Shown in pieces: positions 37,321 through 48,800 of a stretch of 64,000 bases of DNA; position 1 is the stretch's first letter; every line of letters starts with the position of its first letter. This DNA comes from Mycobacterium sp. Z3061 (GTDB lineage Bacteria; Actinomycetota; Actinomycetes; Mycobacteriales; Mycobacteriaceae): assembly GCF_031583025.1 (NCBI RefSeq), contig NZ_CP134062.1:5243234-5307233 (forward strand), in the 5' to 3' direction. Made by a program: the position numbers and the translations under genes. The notes under the pieces were generated by a model, which did no database searches, was not told the DNA's origin, and saw only the letters and a program-made list of their open reading frames with translations.

Positions 37321-39676
37321 GGCGCGTCACCGACGCGTGGACGTCGCGCCCGTTGCGCTGAGTCGGCATCTTGGCGGTGTCGGCCTCGCTCGGCACCCGG
37401 TGGTCGGCACGCCCGGGCGGCGCTTCGAGCTCACCGCCCTCGCTGATACCGAACCGCTCATGCACCCAGACCAGCGGCTTGGGCGCCCACCAGTTCCACC
37501 TGCCCATCACATGCATAAAGGCCGGCACCAGCACCATCCGCACCAGGGTGGCGTCGGCGATGACGGCGAGGGTCAGGCCCAATCCGAACATCCTCATGAA
37601 GGACACGTGTGCGGCGATCAGCGCCGCGAACGACATCGACATGACCAGCGCCGCCGCCGTGATCACCCGGCCGGTGCGGGCAACCCCGAGCGCCACGCTT
37701 TCGTCGTTGGCGGCGTGTGCCTGCGCCGGGCTCGGCTTGGCGGGCCGGGCCGCACCGGATGCCAGCCAGTACTCCCGGATACGCGAGACCAGGAACACCT
37801 CGTAGTCCATGGACAACCCGAACGCGATACAGAACAGCAGCACCGGCATGTTGGCGACCAGGGTCCCGCTCGGAGTGGTGCCCAGCGCGCCGAGGTGGCC
37901 GTCCTGGAAAATCCACACCAGCGCGCCGAACGCGGCGCTTAACGAAAGCATGTTGAGCATCAGGGCCTTCAGCGGTAGCACCACGCTGCCGGTCAGCAGG
38001 AACAGCAGAACGAACGTCACAGCGGCCATCAACCCCAGGACCAGGGGCAGCCGGTCGGTCACCGCGTCGACACTGTCCCGGTTGACCTGTGCGACGCCGG
38101 CCATCTCGACGCTGCGCCCGCCCGGCCCAGCCACCTGATGCAGGCGTTTGAGCTGGTTGTCCGAGGCCTGCGAGAACAGCGGGGCGGTGCTGCTTACGGT
38201 CAGCAGCGCGCTGCCGTCCGTCATTCCGGTGGCCCCGACCGGCGGGCCGGACAGCGTGCCACCGATGAACGTCCCGTTCGGGGCGGAGACCGCCGATACG
38301 TCGGGCACCAGCGAGAGCCCGGCGGCATACTGGCCGAGGTCGTCCGGTGTCAGTCCGCGCGCGTCGGGAACGACGATCGGCACGGCGGTGGCCGAGTCAC
38401 GCGCGAAGTTGTCGCGCAGCTGGTTGCCCACCTGATGCGCCGACGCCGAGGTAGGCAGCACCCGGTCGTCCGGGAACCCCCACTTCACCGAGAAGAACGG
38501 CAAACCGAGCAGCACCAGAAGTGCCACGACGGCCGAGCCGATCGGCAACCAGTAGCGCATCACGAACTTGCTCGATCGGTACCAGAAAAGCTGCTCGACC
38601 GGCTTGTGCACGGGTTCGGGGCGCCGAAAGACCCGGCGCAGCAGGCGTCGTACATCGAACGCATCGATGCGCGAACCCATCAGCACGATGGCGGCCGGGG
38701 TGACCACGATGGACGCGGTCGCGACGAATGCCACGGTCGCAACGCCGGCGTAGGCGAAGGACTTGAGGAAGTACATAGGGAAGGCCACCGTCGCAGCCAT
38801 GGACAACGCCACGGTGACCGCTGAGAACAAGACCGTACGCCCGGAGGTGGCCATGGTGCGGATCAGGGCCTGCTCGCGGTCGCAGCCTTCGGCCAGTTCG
38901 TCGCGATAACGGCTGATGATCAGCAAGGTGTAGTCGATGGCCAGCGCCAGACCGAGTGCGGTGCTCAGGTTCAGAGCGAAGATCGACACCTCGGTGGTGA
39001 AGGTGACCAGCCGCAGCACCGACATCGACCCGACCACCGCCAGCGCGCCCAGTGCCATCGGCAGCGCCGCCGTCAGCAAACCCCCGAACACCCACACCAG
39101 AACCAGGAAGCTGAATGGGATGGCGATCATCTCCATGACCAGCAGGTCTGCCTGGTTCTGCTTGTTGATCTGCGCGTATTCCATCGCAGAGCCGCCCGCT
39201 TGGACGGTGACGCCGTCGTGGTCGTGCACGAATTGGTCGGCCAGCGTCTGAGCGTTCTTCTGCGCGTCGTTTTCGCCGCCCTTGAGGTTGACGACGATCA
39301 GGCCGGACTTGCCGTCCTTGCTGATCAGGTCGGCGGCGGCCTCCGGAGGAGCGGTCCAGGGAGAGGTGGCGTTGTACACCAGCGGCGACTTCTTGAGCTG
39401 CTCGACGAGGTCGGTGCCCGCGGTGCGGGCCTGGTCGCTACGGGCGCCTCCCGGCGCGGTGACCAGAATCAGCATCTGCTGGCCGCTCTGACCGAACTTG
39501 TCGGTCAACTGCGCGATGGCGCGCGCCGATTCGGAGTGGGGGTCCTGGAAACCGCCCGGGGACAGGCTGTTGGCCACCGGGATGCCGAAGACGGCGGCGG
39601 CAATGAAGACGAGTAAGGCGATACCGATGATCCGTCGCGGTGCGGCGATGGCCAGTCGAGCGATCCCCTGCAGCAT
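37313..39676 (-). CDS. MmpL-family RND transporter, intact mmpL13-type
   Basis: A 787-residue transporter with the MmpL topology: TM1, a large extracellular loop (about 35-175), five helices, a second loop (about 410-545), and five more helices. Signature pieces are ALGLALAIDYTLLIISRYRDE and FGLSMDYEVFLVSRIREY, the paired Asp-Tyr sites of the proton relay. The C-terminal tail is short and hydrophilic. In M. tuberculosis this locus is split into mmpL13a and mmpL13b (from memory); here one unbroken frame is present. ATG 39676 has GGAGGGAC upstream. It probably exports a lipid; the cargo is unknown. Confidence 0.88.
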   Translation of the reverse strand: MLQGIARLAIAAPRRIIGIALLVFIAAAVFGIPVANSLSPGGFQDPHSESARAIAQLTDKFGQSGQQMLILVTAPGGARSDQARTAGTDLVEQLKKSPLVYNATSPWTAPPEAAADLISKDGKSGLIVVNLKGGENDAQKNAQTLADQFVHDHDGVTVQAGGSAMEYAQINKQNQADLLVMEMIAIPFSFLVLVWVFGGLLTAALPMALGALAVVGSMSVLRLVTFTTEVSIFALNLSTALGLALAIDYTLLIISRYRDELAEGCDREQALIRTMATSGRTVLFSAVTVALSMAATVAFPMYFLKSFAYAGVATVAFVATASIVVTPAAIVLMGSRIDAFDVRRLLRRVFRRPEPVHKPVEQLFWYRSSKFVMRYWLPIGSAVVALLVLLGLPFFSVKWGFPDDRVLPTSASAHQVGNQLRDNFARDSATAVPIVVPDARGLTPDDLGQYAAGLSLVPDVSAVSAPNGTFIGGTLSGPPVGATGMTDGSALLTVSSTAPLFSQASDNQLKRLHQVAGPGGRSVEMAGVAQVNRDSVDAVTDRLPLVLGLMAAVTFVLLFLLTGSVVLPLKALMLNMLSLSAAFGALVWIFQDGHLGALGTTPSGTLVANMPVLLFCIAFGLSMDYEVFLVSRIREYWLASGAARPAKPSPAQAHAANDESVALGVARTGRVITAAALVMSMSFAALIAAHVSFMRMFGLGLTLAVIADATLVRMVLVPAFMHVMGRWNWWAPKPLVWVHERFGISEGGELEAPPGRADHRVPSEADTAKMPTQRNGRDVHASVTRRG

Positions 39677-39740
39677 GTCGTGTCCCTCCGGCCGCCGGCG
39701 CGCGCCGTACGTACCGGGCAACCGCACACCTATCGGCGCT

Positions 39741-39759
39741 AACTTAGCAACGCTAACTT
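39741..39759. promoter_or_regulatory. Candidate TetR operator upstream of the mmpL operon
   Basis: AACTTAGC-AAC-GCTAACTT is an 8-3-8 inverted repeat with one mismatch, and its halves also form a 10-base direct repeat CGCTAACTTA (39737-39746, 39751-39760). It lies 65 bases before the mmpL ATG, inside the expected promoter, and its ~19-base size suits a TetR dimer. Confidence 0.5.
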
Positions 39760-39912
39760 ACAAGTGTCAAACAAGACCCCTGCAGTGATACGAGCGCAGG
39801 TAGGAGATGGTTCAACCGGCAGCAGAACGGGTATCCCAGCGCGTTTCGCCGGCACCCTACCCACCGGTAAGAATTGCCACCATTTTCCGAATCGTGACTC
39901 AAAGATTCCTTA

Positions 39913-40068
39913 ATGCCGCCTCTTACAGTCAATGTCATGTGGATCGACGACTCGAGTGCCGACGTCATCAAGGCTGACTTCGAAGCTCTCTACCACGGCG
40001 ACATGCTCGTCGAAGGTGAGTGCTCCGAGCAGTTCGAAGACTGGCAACCCCTGCCGACAGCAAGCTGA
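39913..40068 (+). CDS. Small acidic protein of 43-51 residues, unknown
   Basis: The frame MPPLTVNVMWIDDSSADVIK continues through a strongly acidic, Trp-containing chain and ends QPLPTAS. From the second Met (39937) onward the third codon positions are about three-quarters G or C, as in real genes here. No clear ribosome-binding site precedes either ATG, so a leaderless or weakly translated gene is possible. One Cys is present. It ends 10 bases before a 20-codon basic ORF and is followed by a very strong terminator, which supports transcription of the unit. I recognise no family. Confidence 0.5.
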   Translation: MPPLTVNVMWIDDSSADVIKADFEALYHGDMLVEGECSEQFEDWQPLPTAS

Positions 40069-40078
40069 GGTAAACACC

Positions 40079-40141
40079 ATGGGCGTTATTGCGCGATTAC
40101 TGATGGCCGAACCCACCGTCTCCCGATGGTTCCGTCGATAG
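40079..40141 (+). CDS. 20-residue basic peptide ORF
   Basis: ATG 40079 opens MGVIARLLMAEPTVSRWFRR and stops at 40141. GAGG lies nine bases upstream, overlapping the end of the acidic ORF. The peptide is amphipathic and basic, the reverse charge of the preceding ORF. The strong terminator follows 21 bases later. It may be a small expressed peptide or simply part of the 3' region of the transcript. Confidence 0.3.
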   Translation: MGVIARLLMAEPTVSRWFRR

Positions 40142-40161
40142 CCACCTAGTGGTTCCGATGT

Positions 40162-40191
40162 AAGCCCCCCGCGACCGCGGGGGGCTTCTTT
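40162..40191 (+). terminator. Strong intrinsic terminator
   Basis: Perfect arms AAGCCCCCCGCG and CGCGGGGGGCTT with a tiny AC centre, followed by CTTT. This is one of the few textbook Rho-independent terminators in the window and marks the end of a + strand transcript carrying the small ORFs at 39913-40141. Confidence 0.85.
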
Positions 40192-40408
40192 GGTTTCTGG
40201 GGTTTCAGGCTTGGCATGTCGCGCCCTATGCGCGATCGCTCCGCTCGCGGGCGGCAAAAGACATTCGCCCGGACCGGGAAATGCGTAATCCCATGACATC
40301 TGGCCTGCATAACGCCAGCATCATGTGAATGACGTATGAAAAGACGTTTGTTACGGGTTTGTAGTTGCTACTCTCTGCGGCTTGGGGGCTAGCTGACGGA
40401 GGTGTCGC

Positions 40409-43400
40409 ATGTCGTCGTTCGTGCTTGTCTACCCGGAGTGGGTGAGTGCGGCGGCCGAAGATTTGGCAGCGATCGGTTCGGCCGTCGGCTCGGTGAACCA
40501 CCAGGCGGCACACAGCACGACGGCGTTGGCGGCAGCCGCCGGTGACGAGGTGTCAGCGGCCGTGGCCGCCTTGTTCTCCGGGTACGGGCGCGACTATGCG
40601 GCGGTCAGTGCCCAGGCCGGCCTGTTTCATCAGCGATTAGTCCAGGCTTTGAACACTGGCGCGGTCTGGTACGCCGGCGCCGAGGCCGCTAACGCGTCGC
40701 CGTTGCAGGCGGTCGAGCAGGTCCTCTGGGATGTCGTCAATGGCCCCACCCAGGCGGCGCTGGGACGCCCACTGATCGGCAACGGCGCGAACGCGACCAC
40801 ACCGGGCGGGCGCGGCGGCGATGGCGGGTTGTTGTTCGGCAACGGCGGCGCCGGCGGTGCCGGCGGCCCCGGTCAGGCCGGAGGTGCGGGCGGCAATGCC
40901 GGCTTGTGGGGCAGCGGTGGTGTCGGCGGCGCCGGAGGTAGCGGGGCCGCCGGTGGTGGTGGCGGCAGCGGCGGATGGCTGACCGGCGCCGGCGGCGGCG
41001 GAGGTATCGGCGGAGTCGGTGGCGGCACGGGCGGCGCGGGCGGCAATGCCGGAATCTTCGGCGCGGGTGGAATCGGCGGCGCCGGCGGGGTGGGTGCGCT
41101 GGGGACGGCGGGTAACGCAGCGGGCACGTCGGGCGCTGACGGGCTGTCCGGAGCTAATGGCGGTAATGGCGGCACCGGTTCGGCTGGATCGGCGGGCGGC
41201 ATCGGCGGCAACGGCGGTGCCGGTGGCCGCGGCGGCTGGCTGATGGGCGATGGGGGCGCCGGAGGCGCTGGTGGCGCCGGAGGTATGGGCGGCCAGGGTG
41301 CCGCCGGCGGAGCCGGTGGCCTGGGCGGCAACGGCCTGGTCAATGGTCAGGCCGGAGGCGGTGGTGGATCCGGTGGCGACGGCGGCAGCGGTGGCACCGG
41401 GGGTACCGGCGGGGTCGGAGGGGCGGGCGGCCAGGCCGGCGTCATTGGTCAGGTCGGCAGCGCGGGCAACGGCGGGGCCGGCGGTGCGGGTGGCCTGGGC
41501 GGGTCGGCCGGCGACGGCGGAGCCGGTGGTGCCGGCGCCACGGGACTGGTTGCGGGCCACGGTGGCACCGGCGGCCAGGGCGGCAACGCCGGATCTGGCG
41601 GCTTGGGCGGAAGCGGCGGGGCGGCGGGCGGTGCCGGTGGCCAGGCGGGTTCGCACGGCGCGACAGGTGGTAGTGCCCCGGGGACCGGAAACGGCGGCGA
41701 CGGCGGCCGGGGCGGTAGCTCGACCGCCCCAGGTGGCGACGGCGGTGCGGGCGGGACGGGCGGCAACGCCGGACCGTCGGCAACGGTGGCAATGGTGGCG
41801 CCGGAGGACATGCGGCGGCCGGAGGCGCAGGGTCGTCGAGCCAGCAGTCCGGGGCCTCCGGAGGCATCGGCGGCAATGGCGGGGCGGGGGGCGCCGGCGG
41901 CGCCGGTGGCAACGGCGGCACCGATGCCGGCAATGGCGGTGCGGGCGGAACTGGTGGTAGCGGCGGGCGCGGCGGGGTCGGCGGCAACGGTTCCAGCGGG
42001 CAGCACGCGGTGGCGCCGGGGAGCAACGGCCAGGCCGGTGGCGACGGCGGGTTGGGCGGAAACGGAGGCGTCGGAGGCAACGGCGGCGCCGGCGGCGCCG
42101 CTCTGGCTGCCTCCGGCCAGAACGGTGCGCGGGGTGCCGGCGGTGCCGGCGGGGCCGGGGGTGCCGGCGGAGCACCGGGTGACGGCGGCAACGGCGCCGC
42201 CGGGGACCTCAGCATCGCTGCCGGTAACGGCGGCGCAGGGGGCAGCGGCGGAAACGCAGGTGCCGGTGGCACCGGCGGCCTTGGTGGGTCCGGGTCGACG
42301 GCGGGCGCCGACGGCCTGGCCGGCATCAGCAACGCCAACGGGGGCAACGGCGGAAACGGGGGTGCCGGCGCGAACGGGACCACGGGGTCGGCCGCGCAAG
42401 TGGCCGGCCAAACGGGCGGAACCGGTGGGAATGCCGGGGCCGGTGGCGCCGGCGGGAGCGGGGGTCACGGCGGCACCGACGGTGGCAACGGCGGCACTGG
42501 CGGCACTGGCGGCAGCGGTGGCCGGGGTGGCGCCGGCGGTAACGGCGCCAGCGGAGGCAACGCGGAGACGGCGGGTGCAAATGGCCAAGCAGGTGGCGAC
42601 GGTGGCGCGGGTGGCAACGGCGGCGCCGGCGGAGCCGGTGGAGCCGGGGAACTGCACTGGCTCCCGATGGCCACAACGGTGGGCGCGGTGCCGGCGGTGA
42701 CGGCGGCGCCGGCGGCGCCGGCGGACGGCCCGGCGACGGCGGCAACGGGGGCAACGGCGACCTCAATGTCAACAACGGCGCGGGCGGAAACGGCGGAAAC
42801 GGCGGTAACGCCGGCCTCGGCGGGACCGGCGGTGGCGCGGGGACAGGTTCCACACCCGGCGCCGACGGGCTCAACGGTGTCAGCAACGCCAACGGCGGCA
42901 ACGGCGGCAACGGCGGAGCCGGGGCCAACGGCACCCCCGGCGCAACCCCCGCACAGGCGGGCAAGTCCGGGGTGCGGGCGTTAACGGTGGCGCCGGCGGC
43001 AACGGCGGGGCCGGCGGCCACGGCGGAACTGACGGCGGCGACGGTGGCAACGGTGGTCGCGGCGGCGTCGGCGGCCGCGGCGGCGCCGGCGGCAACGGCA
43101 CTAGCGGCGACAACGCGGCCCTGCCCGGCGGCAATGGAGCGGCCGGAGGCGACGGCGGTGCCGGCGGTGACGGCGGTGCGGGCGGCAGCGGCGGTGCGGC
43201 CGGCGCCGCCCTGGCGCCGGCCGGTCACAGCGGCGTGCGCGGGGCCGGCGGCAACGGCGGCGCCGGAGGCGCCGGGCGGGGCACCTGGTGACGGTGGTAA
43301 CGGCGCCAACGGAGTCGCGAGCGTCAACAACGGCAACGGTGGCAACGGTGGTGCAGGCGGAGACGCCGGAGTAGGTGGCGCCGCTGGCGCGGGCGGCACC

Positions 43401-45734
43401 GGTTCGGTCAACGGCGCCGCCGGGGCGGCGGGTCTGAGCACCGCCGGCGGCGGTAGCGGTGGACGCGGCGGCAACGGCGCGGACGGCGCGTCGGGAACCA
43501 ATCCCTCGGGTGCGGGCATCTCCGGCGGCAACGGAGTGGCCGGCGGAGCCGGTGGCACGGGTGGCGCCGGTGGTCAAGGCGGCTTCGACGGCGGCAATGG
43601 CGGCGCAGGGGGCCACGGCGGATCGGGCGGCCGCGGCGGGGCCGGTGGCAACGGGGTCAGCGGAGCTAACGCGACGGCGCTTGGCAGCGACGGCCAATCC
43701 GGCGGCGACGGCGGCAACGGCGGAGCAGGTGGCGCCGGCGGCAACGGCGGAGCAGGCGGCGCAGCGCGCGCCTCATCCGGACACGACGGCGTCCGCGGAG
43801 CCGGCGGATCCGGCGGTGCCGGCGGATCCGGCGGCACCCCCGGCGACGGTGGCAACGGCGCCGATGGCGCACTGCCCACGGCTGCCGGCGGTGACGGTGG
43901 CGCAGGAGGCAAAGGCGGAAACGGGGGCAACGCGGGCCTGGGTGGCGTAGGCGGCGCCGGTGGTGCCGGTTCGACCGGCGGCGCAACCGGCCTGGACGGG
44001 ATCAGCACTGCCAATGGCGGCAATGCCGGTAACGGCGGCAACGGCGCCGCAGGTGCCAACGGCTTGATGGCCACGAACAACGGGCAGTCCGGCGCCGCCG
44101 CCGGAAGCGGAGGCGCCGGTGGCGCGGGCGGCGTCGGCGGCCGCGGCGGCACTGATGCCGGCAATGGCGGTGCGGGCGGATCGGGCGGTAGAGGCGGTGC
44201 GGGTGGCGACGCCGGCTTCGGCGCCAACGGAGCAGCCGGTGCCGTGCCGGGCGCCGCCGGTCAGGCCGGGGGCGACGGCGGCCAGGGTGGCAACGGCGGC
44301 GCGGGCGGCAACGGTGGCCTGGGTGGCACAGCGTTGGCCGCGTCAGGGCAAGACGGCACACGTGGGATCGGCGGTAACGGCGGTAACGGCGGTAACGGCG
44401 GCCAAGCAGGCGACGGGGGAAACGGCGCGGTCGGCGCGTCGGGCGGCACCACGGGTCAAGCCGGGGGTAACGGCGGTGACGGCGGCAATGCAGGCGCATC
44501 CGGCACCGGCGGGAAGGGTGGTACGGGTTCGACCAACGGGACAGCCGGTACCAACGGGCAGTCGCCCTATCAGGGCGGCAACGGTGGTCGAGGTGGCGAC
44601 GGCGGTCAGGGAGTGGGCTCTGGCTCCTTCACCGGGGGCGCCGGCGGGAACGGGGGCAACGGAGGCAAAGGAGGTAGCGCCGAATTCGGTGCTGCCGGCG
44701 GCAGCGGCGGCGCGGGTGGCCGTGGCGGTGTCAATGACAACGGTTACGGCGGGGCCGGCGGTAACGGTGGCAACGGCGGGGCCGGCGGCACCGGTACCGG
44801 CGGAACCGACGGCAACGGCGGAAGCGGTGGGGCCGGTGGAATGGGCGCCGACGGCCGCCTGGGAGCCCCGGCGACCGGGGGCGCCGGCGGTAACGGCGGC
44901 AATGGCGGCAGTAGCGGAACGACGGGGCTCAATACGGCCGGGCAGGCCGGCAACGGCGGCAACGGCGGAAACGGCGGCGCGAGCGGCAACGGCGGTAACG
45001 GCGGCAACGGCGGCACCGGCTTCGGCCATGCAAGCGGCGGAGACGCCGGTCAGGGCGGAAAAGGCGGCGACGGCACCGGCAGTGACGGTCAGGCCGGCGG
45101 CGGCAACGGGGGCCGAGGTGGAACAGGCGGTAGCGGTTACGCCGGCGCCGGCAACGGAGGCTCCGGAGGGGCCGGTGGTGCCGGCGGGCTGGGTACCAAC
45201 GACATCACTGGCGGGTCCGGCGGCAGCGGCGGCGCCGGCGGCGACGGCGGCAACTCTCAGATTGGTGCGGGCGGAGCTGGTGGTGCTGGTGGTGCCGGCG
45301 GGGCCGGAGGCTTCACCAGCGGCAGCGACGACGGCCAAGGCGGCACCGGCGGTGTAGGGGGTGCCGGCGGCAACGGCGGCCAAGGATCGACCTCGGGCGG
45401 CGCCGGCGGCGCCGGCGGTAAGGGCGGCGACGGCGGCTGGTACAGCAGCGAACTCGGCGGAATCGGCGGCTACGGCGGCACCGGCGGCACCGGCGGCACC
45501 GGGGGCATCGGCGTCAACGGCGGCGGCGGCACCGGTGGAGACGGCGGCTCCGGCGGCAACGGCGGCAACCACCTCAAGAGCAACACCGGTAGCGGCGGGC
45601 ATGGCGGCAACGGGGGCAACGGCGGCAAGGGAACTTTTGGTAGCGGCGGCGCCGGAGGCACCGGCTCCGGCGGCAGTTATTTCGATGGCACTGGCGGAAC
45701 CGGCGGCAAAGGCGGTGCCGGCGGCGCGGGGTAG
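40409..45734 (+). CDS. PE_PGRS family protein, reading frame broken by four single-base slips
   Basis: Starts [20 protein letters not shown] (PE domain to about residue 95), passes the [19 protein letters not shown] linker and then a Gly-Ala/Gly-Asn PGRS region to TAG 45734. The GGX pattern changes frame near 41771-41780 (one base short), 42646-42649 (one G short), 42969-42972 (one G short) and 43274-43276 (one G extra; otherwise a stop at 43291). Restoring these gives 5328 bases, exactly 1776 codons. The G-run positions suggest assembly errors; true phase variation or decay is the alternative. ATG 40409 has GGAGG upstream. PE_PGRS proteins are surface-exposed ESX-5 substrates. Confidence 0.85.
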
Positions 45735-45809
45735 CGCCTCCGGAGCGTCATCCAACCTCTACTGTCCAACAGCCTCCACAGGGCTCCCATCGCGTCTGGA
45801 AGGTGTTCG

Positions 45810-48800
45810 ATGTCGTCACTTCACGTAATCCCGGAGTTGCTCGCGACGGCGACGGCGGACCTGACGCGGCTCGCGTCTGAAATCAATTCCAGCAACTCGG
45901 CGACCGCGAGCCGGACGACCGCCTTGGCAGCTGCCGCGGGCGATGAGGTGTCAGTCGCGATCGCGGCGCTGTTCTCGGACCACGGTCAGCAATACCGGTT
46001 GATCAGCGCCCGGGCCGCGGAATTCCACCGCGACCTCATCGCGCAACTCAGCGGGAGCAGCAACAGATATTTGACTGCCGAAGCGGCCAACGTGTCGCCC
46101 CTGCAACTCGTCGAGCAAGGCCTGCTAGGAATCGTCAACGGACCCTCTGACGCCGTTCTGGGACGGCCGCTGATCGGCAACGGGGCCAACGCGACCACCC
46201 CGGGTGGCCGCGGCGGCGATGGCGGTTTGCTGTTCGGAGACGGCGGCGCGGGCGCAGCGGGAGCGGCCGGCCAGGCCGGAGGTGCCGGTGGAGATCGGAA
46301 GAGCACACGTCTGTGGGGTCGCGGGGGCGCCGGTGGGACCGGCGGCGCCGGCGCCAACGGCGGCGCAGGCGGGTCCGGTGGCTGGCTGGCGGGCGCCGGT
46401 GGCGCGGGTGGTGCGGGCGGCGTCGGCGTGGGCGGTGCCATCGGCGGAAGCGGTGGCGGCGGCGGAAACGCCGGGATGTTCGGCGCCGGCGGCGTGGGCG
46501 GGGCGGGCGGCAGCGGTGCTGCCGGCACCCCTGGCGCTACCGCAGGTTTGGCTGGATCCGATGGCCTCACCGGGATCAACGGCGGCAACGGCGGTAACGG
46601 CGGTAACGGCGGTAACGGCGGCGCGGGCGGACTCGGCGGCGCAGGGGGCGCGGCGGCTGGTTGATCGGCACCGGAGGCGCCGGGGGCACCGGAGGCGCCG
46701 GCGGGACCGGCGGGGCCGGCGCGGTCGGCGGTGACGGTGGTCTGGGCGGTAACGGTTTTGCAGGCTCCGGCCAGTCGGGAGCCGCGGGCGGCAGTGGCGG
46801 TGATGGCGGCGCCGGCGGTACCGGCGGCGCCGGCGGTACCGGCGGCGCCGGCGGTACTGGCGGTGTCGGCGGTGCCGGTGGATTTCTGGGCACGGCGGGT
46901 GCTGCCGGCAACGGGGGTGCGGGCGGCAACGGCGGCTTTGGTGGAGCCGCAGGCAACGGTGGCGCCGGCGGCACCGGCGCGACGGGTCTGACCGCCGGAA
47001 ACGGTGGCGCCGGCGGCCAGGGCGGCAACGCCGGAGCCGGCGGCGCGGGAGGCGCCGGCGGGGCGTCCGGAGGCGCCGGCGGCCAGGCCGGGGCCCACGG
47101 GACGACGGCGGGCAACGACGGGCCCGGTACCGGCGGAAACGGCGGTAACGGTGGCGACGGGGCGAACGCCACCGTCGCCGGGGCAAGCGGTGGCGCCGGC
47201 GGAACCGGCGGTGATGCCGGGCTCGCCGGCAACGGCGGGCGAGGCGGTCGCGGCGGCGACGGCGCGCAGGGCACGCTGGGCGCGTCGAGCCTGGCGCCGG
47301 GCGGCACGGGTGCCGGCGGCGGGACCGGTGGTAGCGGCGGAAGTGGCGGCGCCGGCGGCCAGGGCGGCGCACATGCGGGCAACGGCGGTGCGGGCGGCGC
47401 CGGCGGTGTCGGCGGCAACGGCGGGGCCGGCGGTGCGGGCACCCACGGCTCGGCGGGCAGCACGGCGGGAGCTGCCGGCCAGTCGGGCGGCTACGGCGGC
47501 GCCGGCGGCGACGGCGGCACGGGCGGTAGCGGTGGCGCCGGGGGTACCGCGCTGTCGGCCTCAGGTCACAACGGTGTGCGCGGAGCCGGCGGAGACGGTG
47601 GGTCCGGCGGCGCGGGCGGCGCACCCGGCGACGGCGGCAACGGGCCGCCGGCGCGACGGGAGTCAACAGCGGCGCCGGCGGGAACGGCGGAGCCGGCGGC
47701 AATGCCGGATCAGGCGGCAAGGGAGGTAACGGCGGAGTCGGTTCGACCAACGGCGCAACCGGAGGCGCCGGTCTGAGCACCGCCGACGGCGGCAACGGCG
47801 GCAACGGTGGCAACGGCGCCGCGGGAGCTGCTGGAACCTCGCCGAACACCCCGGGGAGTTCAGGGGGTACCGGCGGCGCAGGCGGAGTTGGCGGCAATGG
47901 TGGTGCCGGCGGTCGAGGCGGCACCGATGCGGGCAACGGCGGACTCGGCGGGCGCGGCGGCAACGGCGGGCAGGGCGGTGTGGGCGGCACCGGCGCGAAC
48001 GGTGCCAACGCCACCGCGTCAGGCGCCGACGGCGGAGCCGCGGGTGACGGCGGAACGGGCGGCAGCGGCGGGGCCGGCGGCAGCGGCGGCCTCGGCGGAA
48101 GCGCGCTGGCCGCGGCAGGCCACGACGGCGTCCGCGGTGCGGGCGGTGCCGGCGGTGCGGGCGGCGCCGGCGGCACTCCGGGCGACGGCGGCAACGGCGC
48201 CGACGGAGCTCAGGGCGTCAACAACGGCAACGGAGGCGCGGGCGGCCGCGGCGGCAACACCGGCTCGGGCGGCAGCGGTGGGGCCGGCGGGAGTGGTTCC
48301 ACGCCTGGCTTGTCCGGGCTGTCCGGGCTGAGCACCGCCAACGGCGGCGTCGGCGGCAACGGTGGCAACGGGGCTAACGGCGCCGCTGGAAGCGCCCCCG
48401 CGACGCCGGGCACCTCCGGCGGAAATGGCGGCTCGGGGGTGCCGGGGGCGCCGGGGGCGCTGGGGGTAACGGCGGTACCGACGCGGGCAACGGCGGAGAC
48501 GGGGGCCTCGGCGGTCGGGGCGGACGCGGCGGCGACGGAGGCACGGGCAGCCACGGCGCCAACGGCGCCACGGCGGGCTCTGCCGGTCAGGCCGGCGGCG
48601 ATGGCGGCACCGGCGGAAACGGCGGTGTGGGTGGCAACGGCGGCGCGGGCGGCGCCGCCCTGGCAACTTCGGGCCACAGCGGCACACGGGGCGCCGGCGG
48701 CGCCGGCGGAGCCGGCGGAGGGGGCGGCACACCCGGCGACGGCGGCAACGGCGCTAACGGCACCGCCGGCGTCAACGGCGGCGACGGCGGTACCGGGGGT

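Noticed and set aside
39932..40141. 69-codon + strand frame starting ATGTCATGTGG over the small acidic ORF
   Set aside because: Its composition (Ser/Thr-rich) looks like a shadow; the frame at 39913/39937 has far better codon usage.
46286..46320. RKSTRL as a genuine charged loop in a PE_PGRS protein
   Set aside because: The bases are identical to the TruSeq adapter; the peptide is a known contamination signature.
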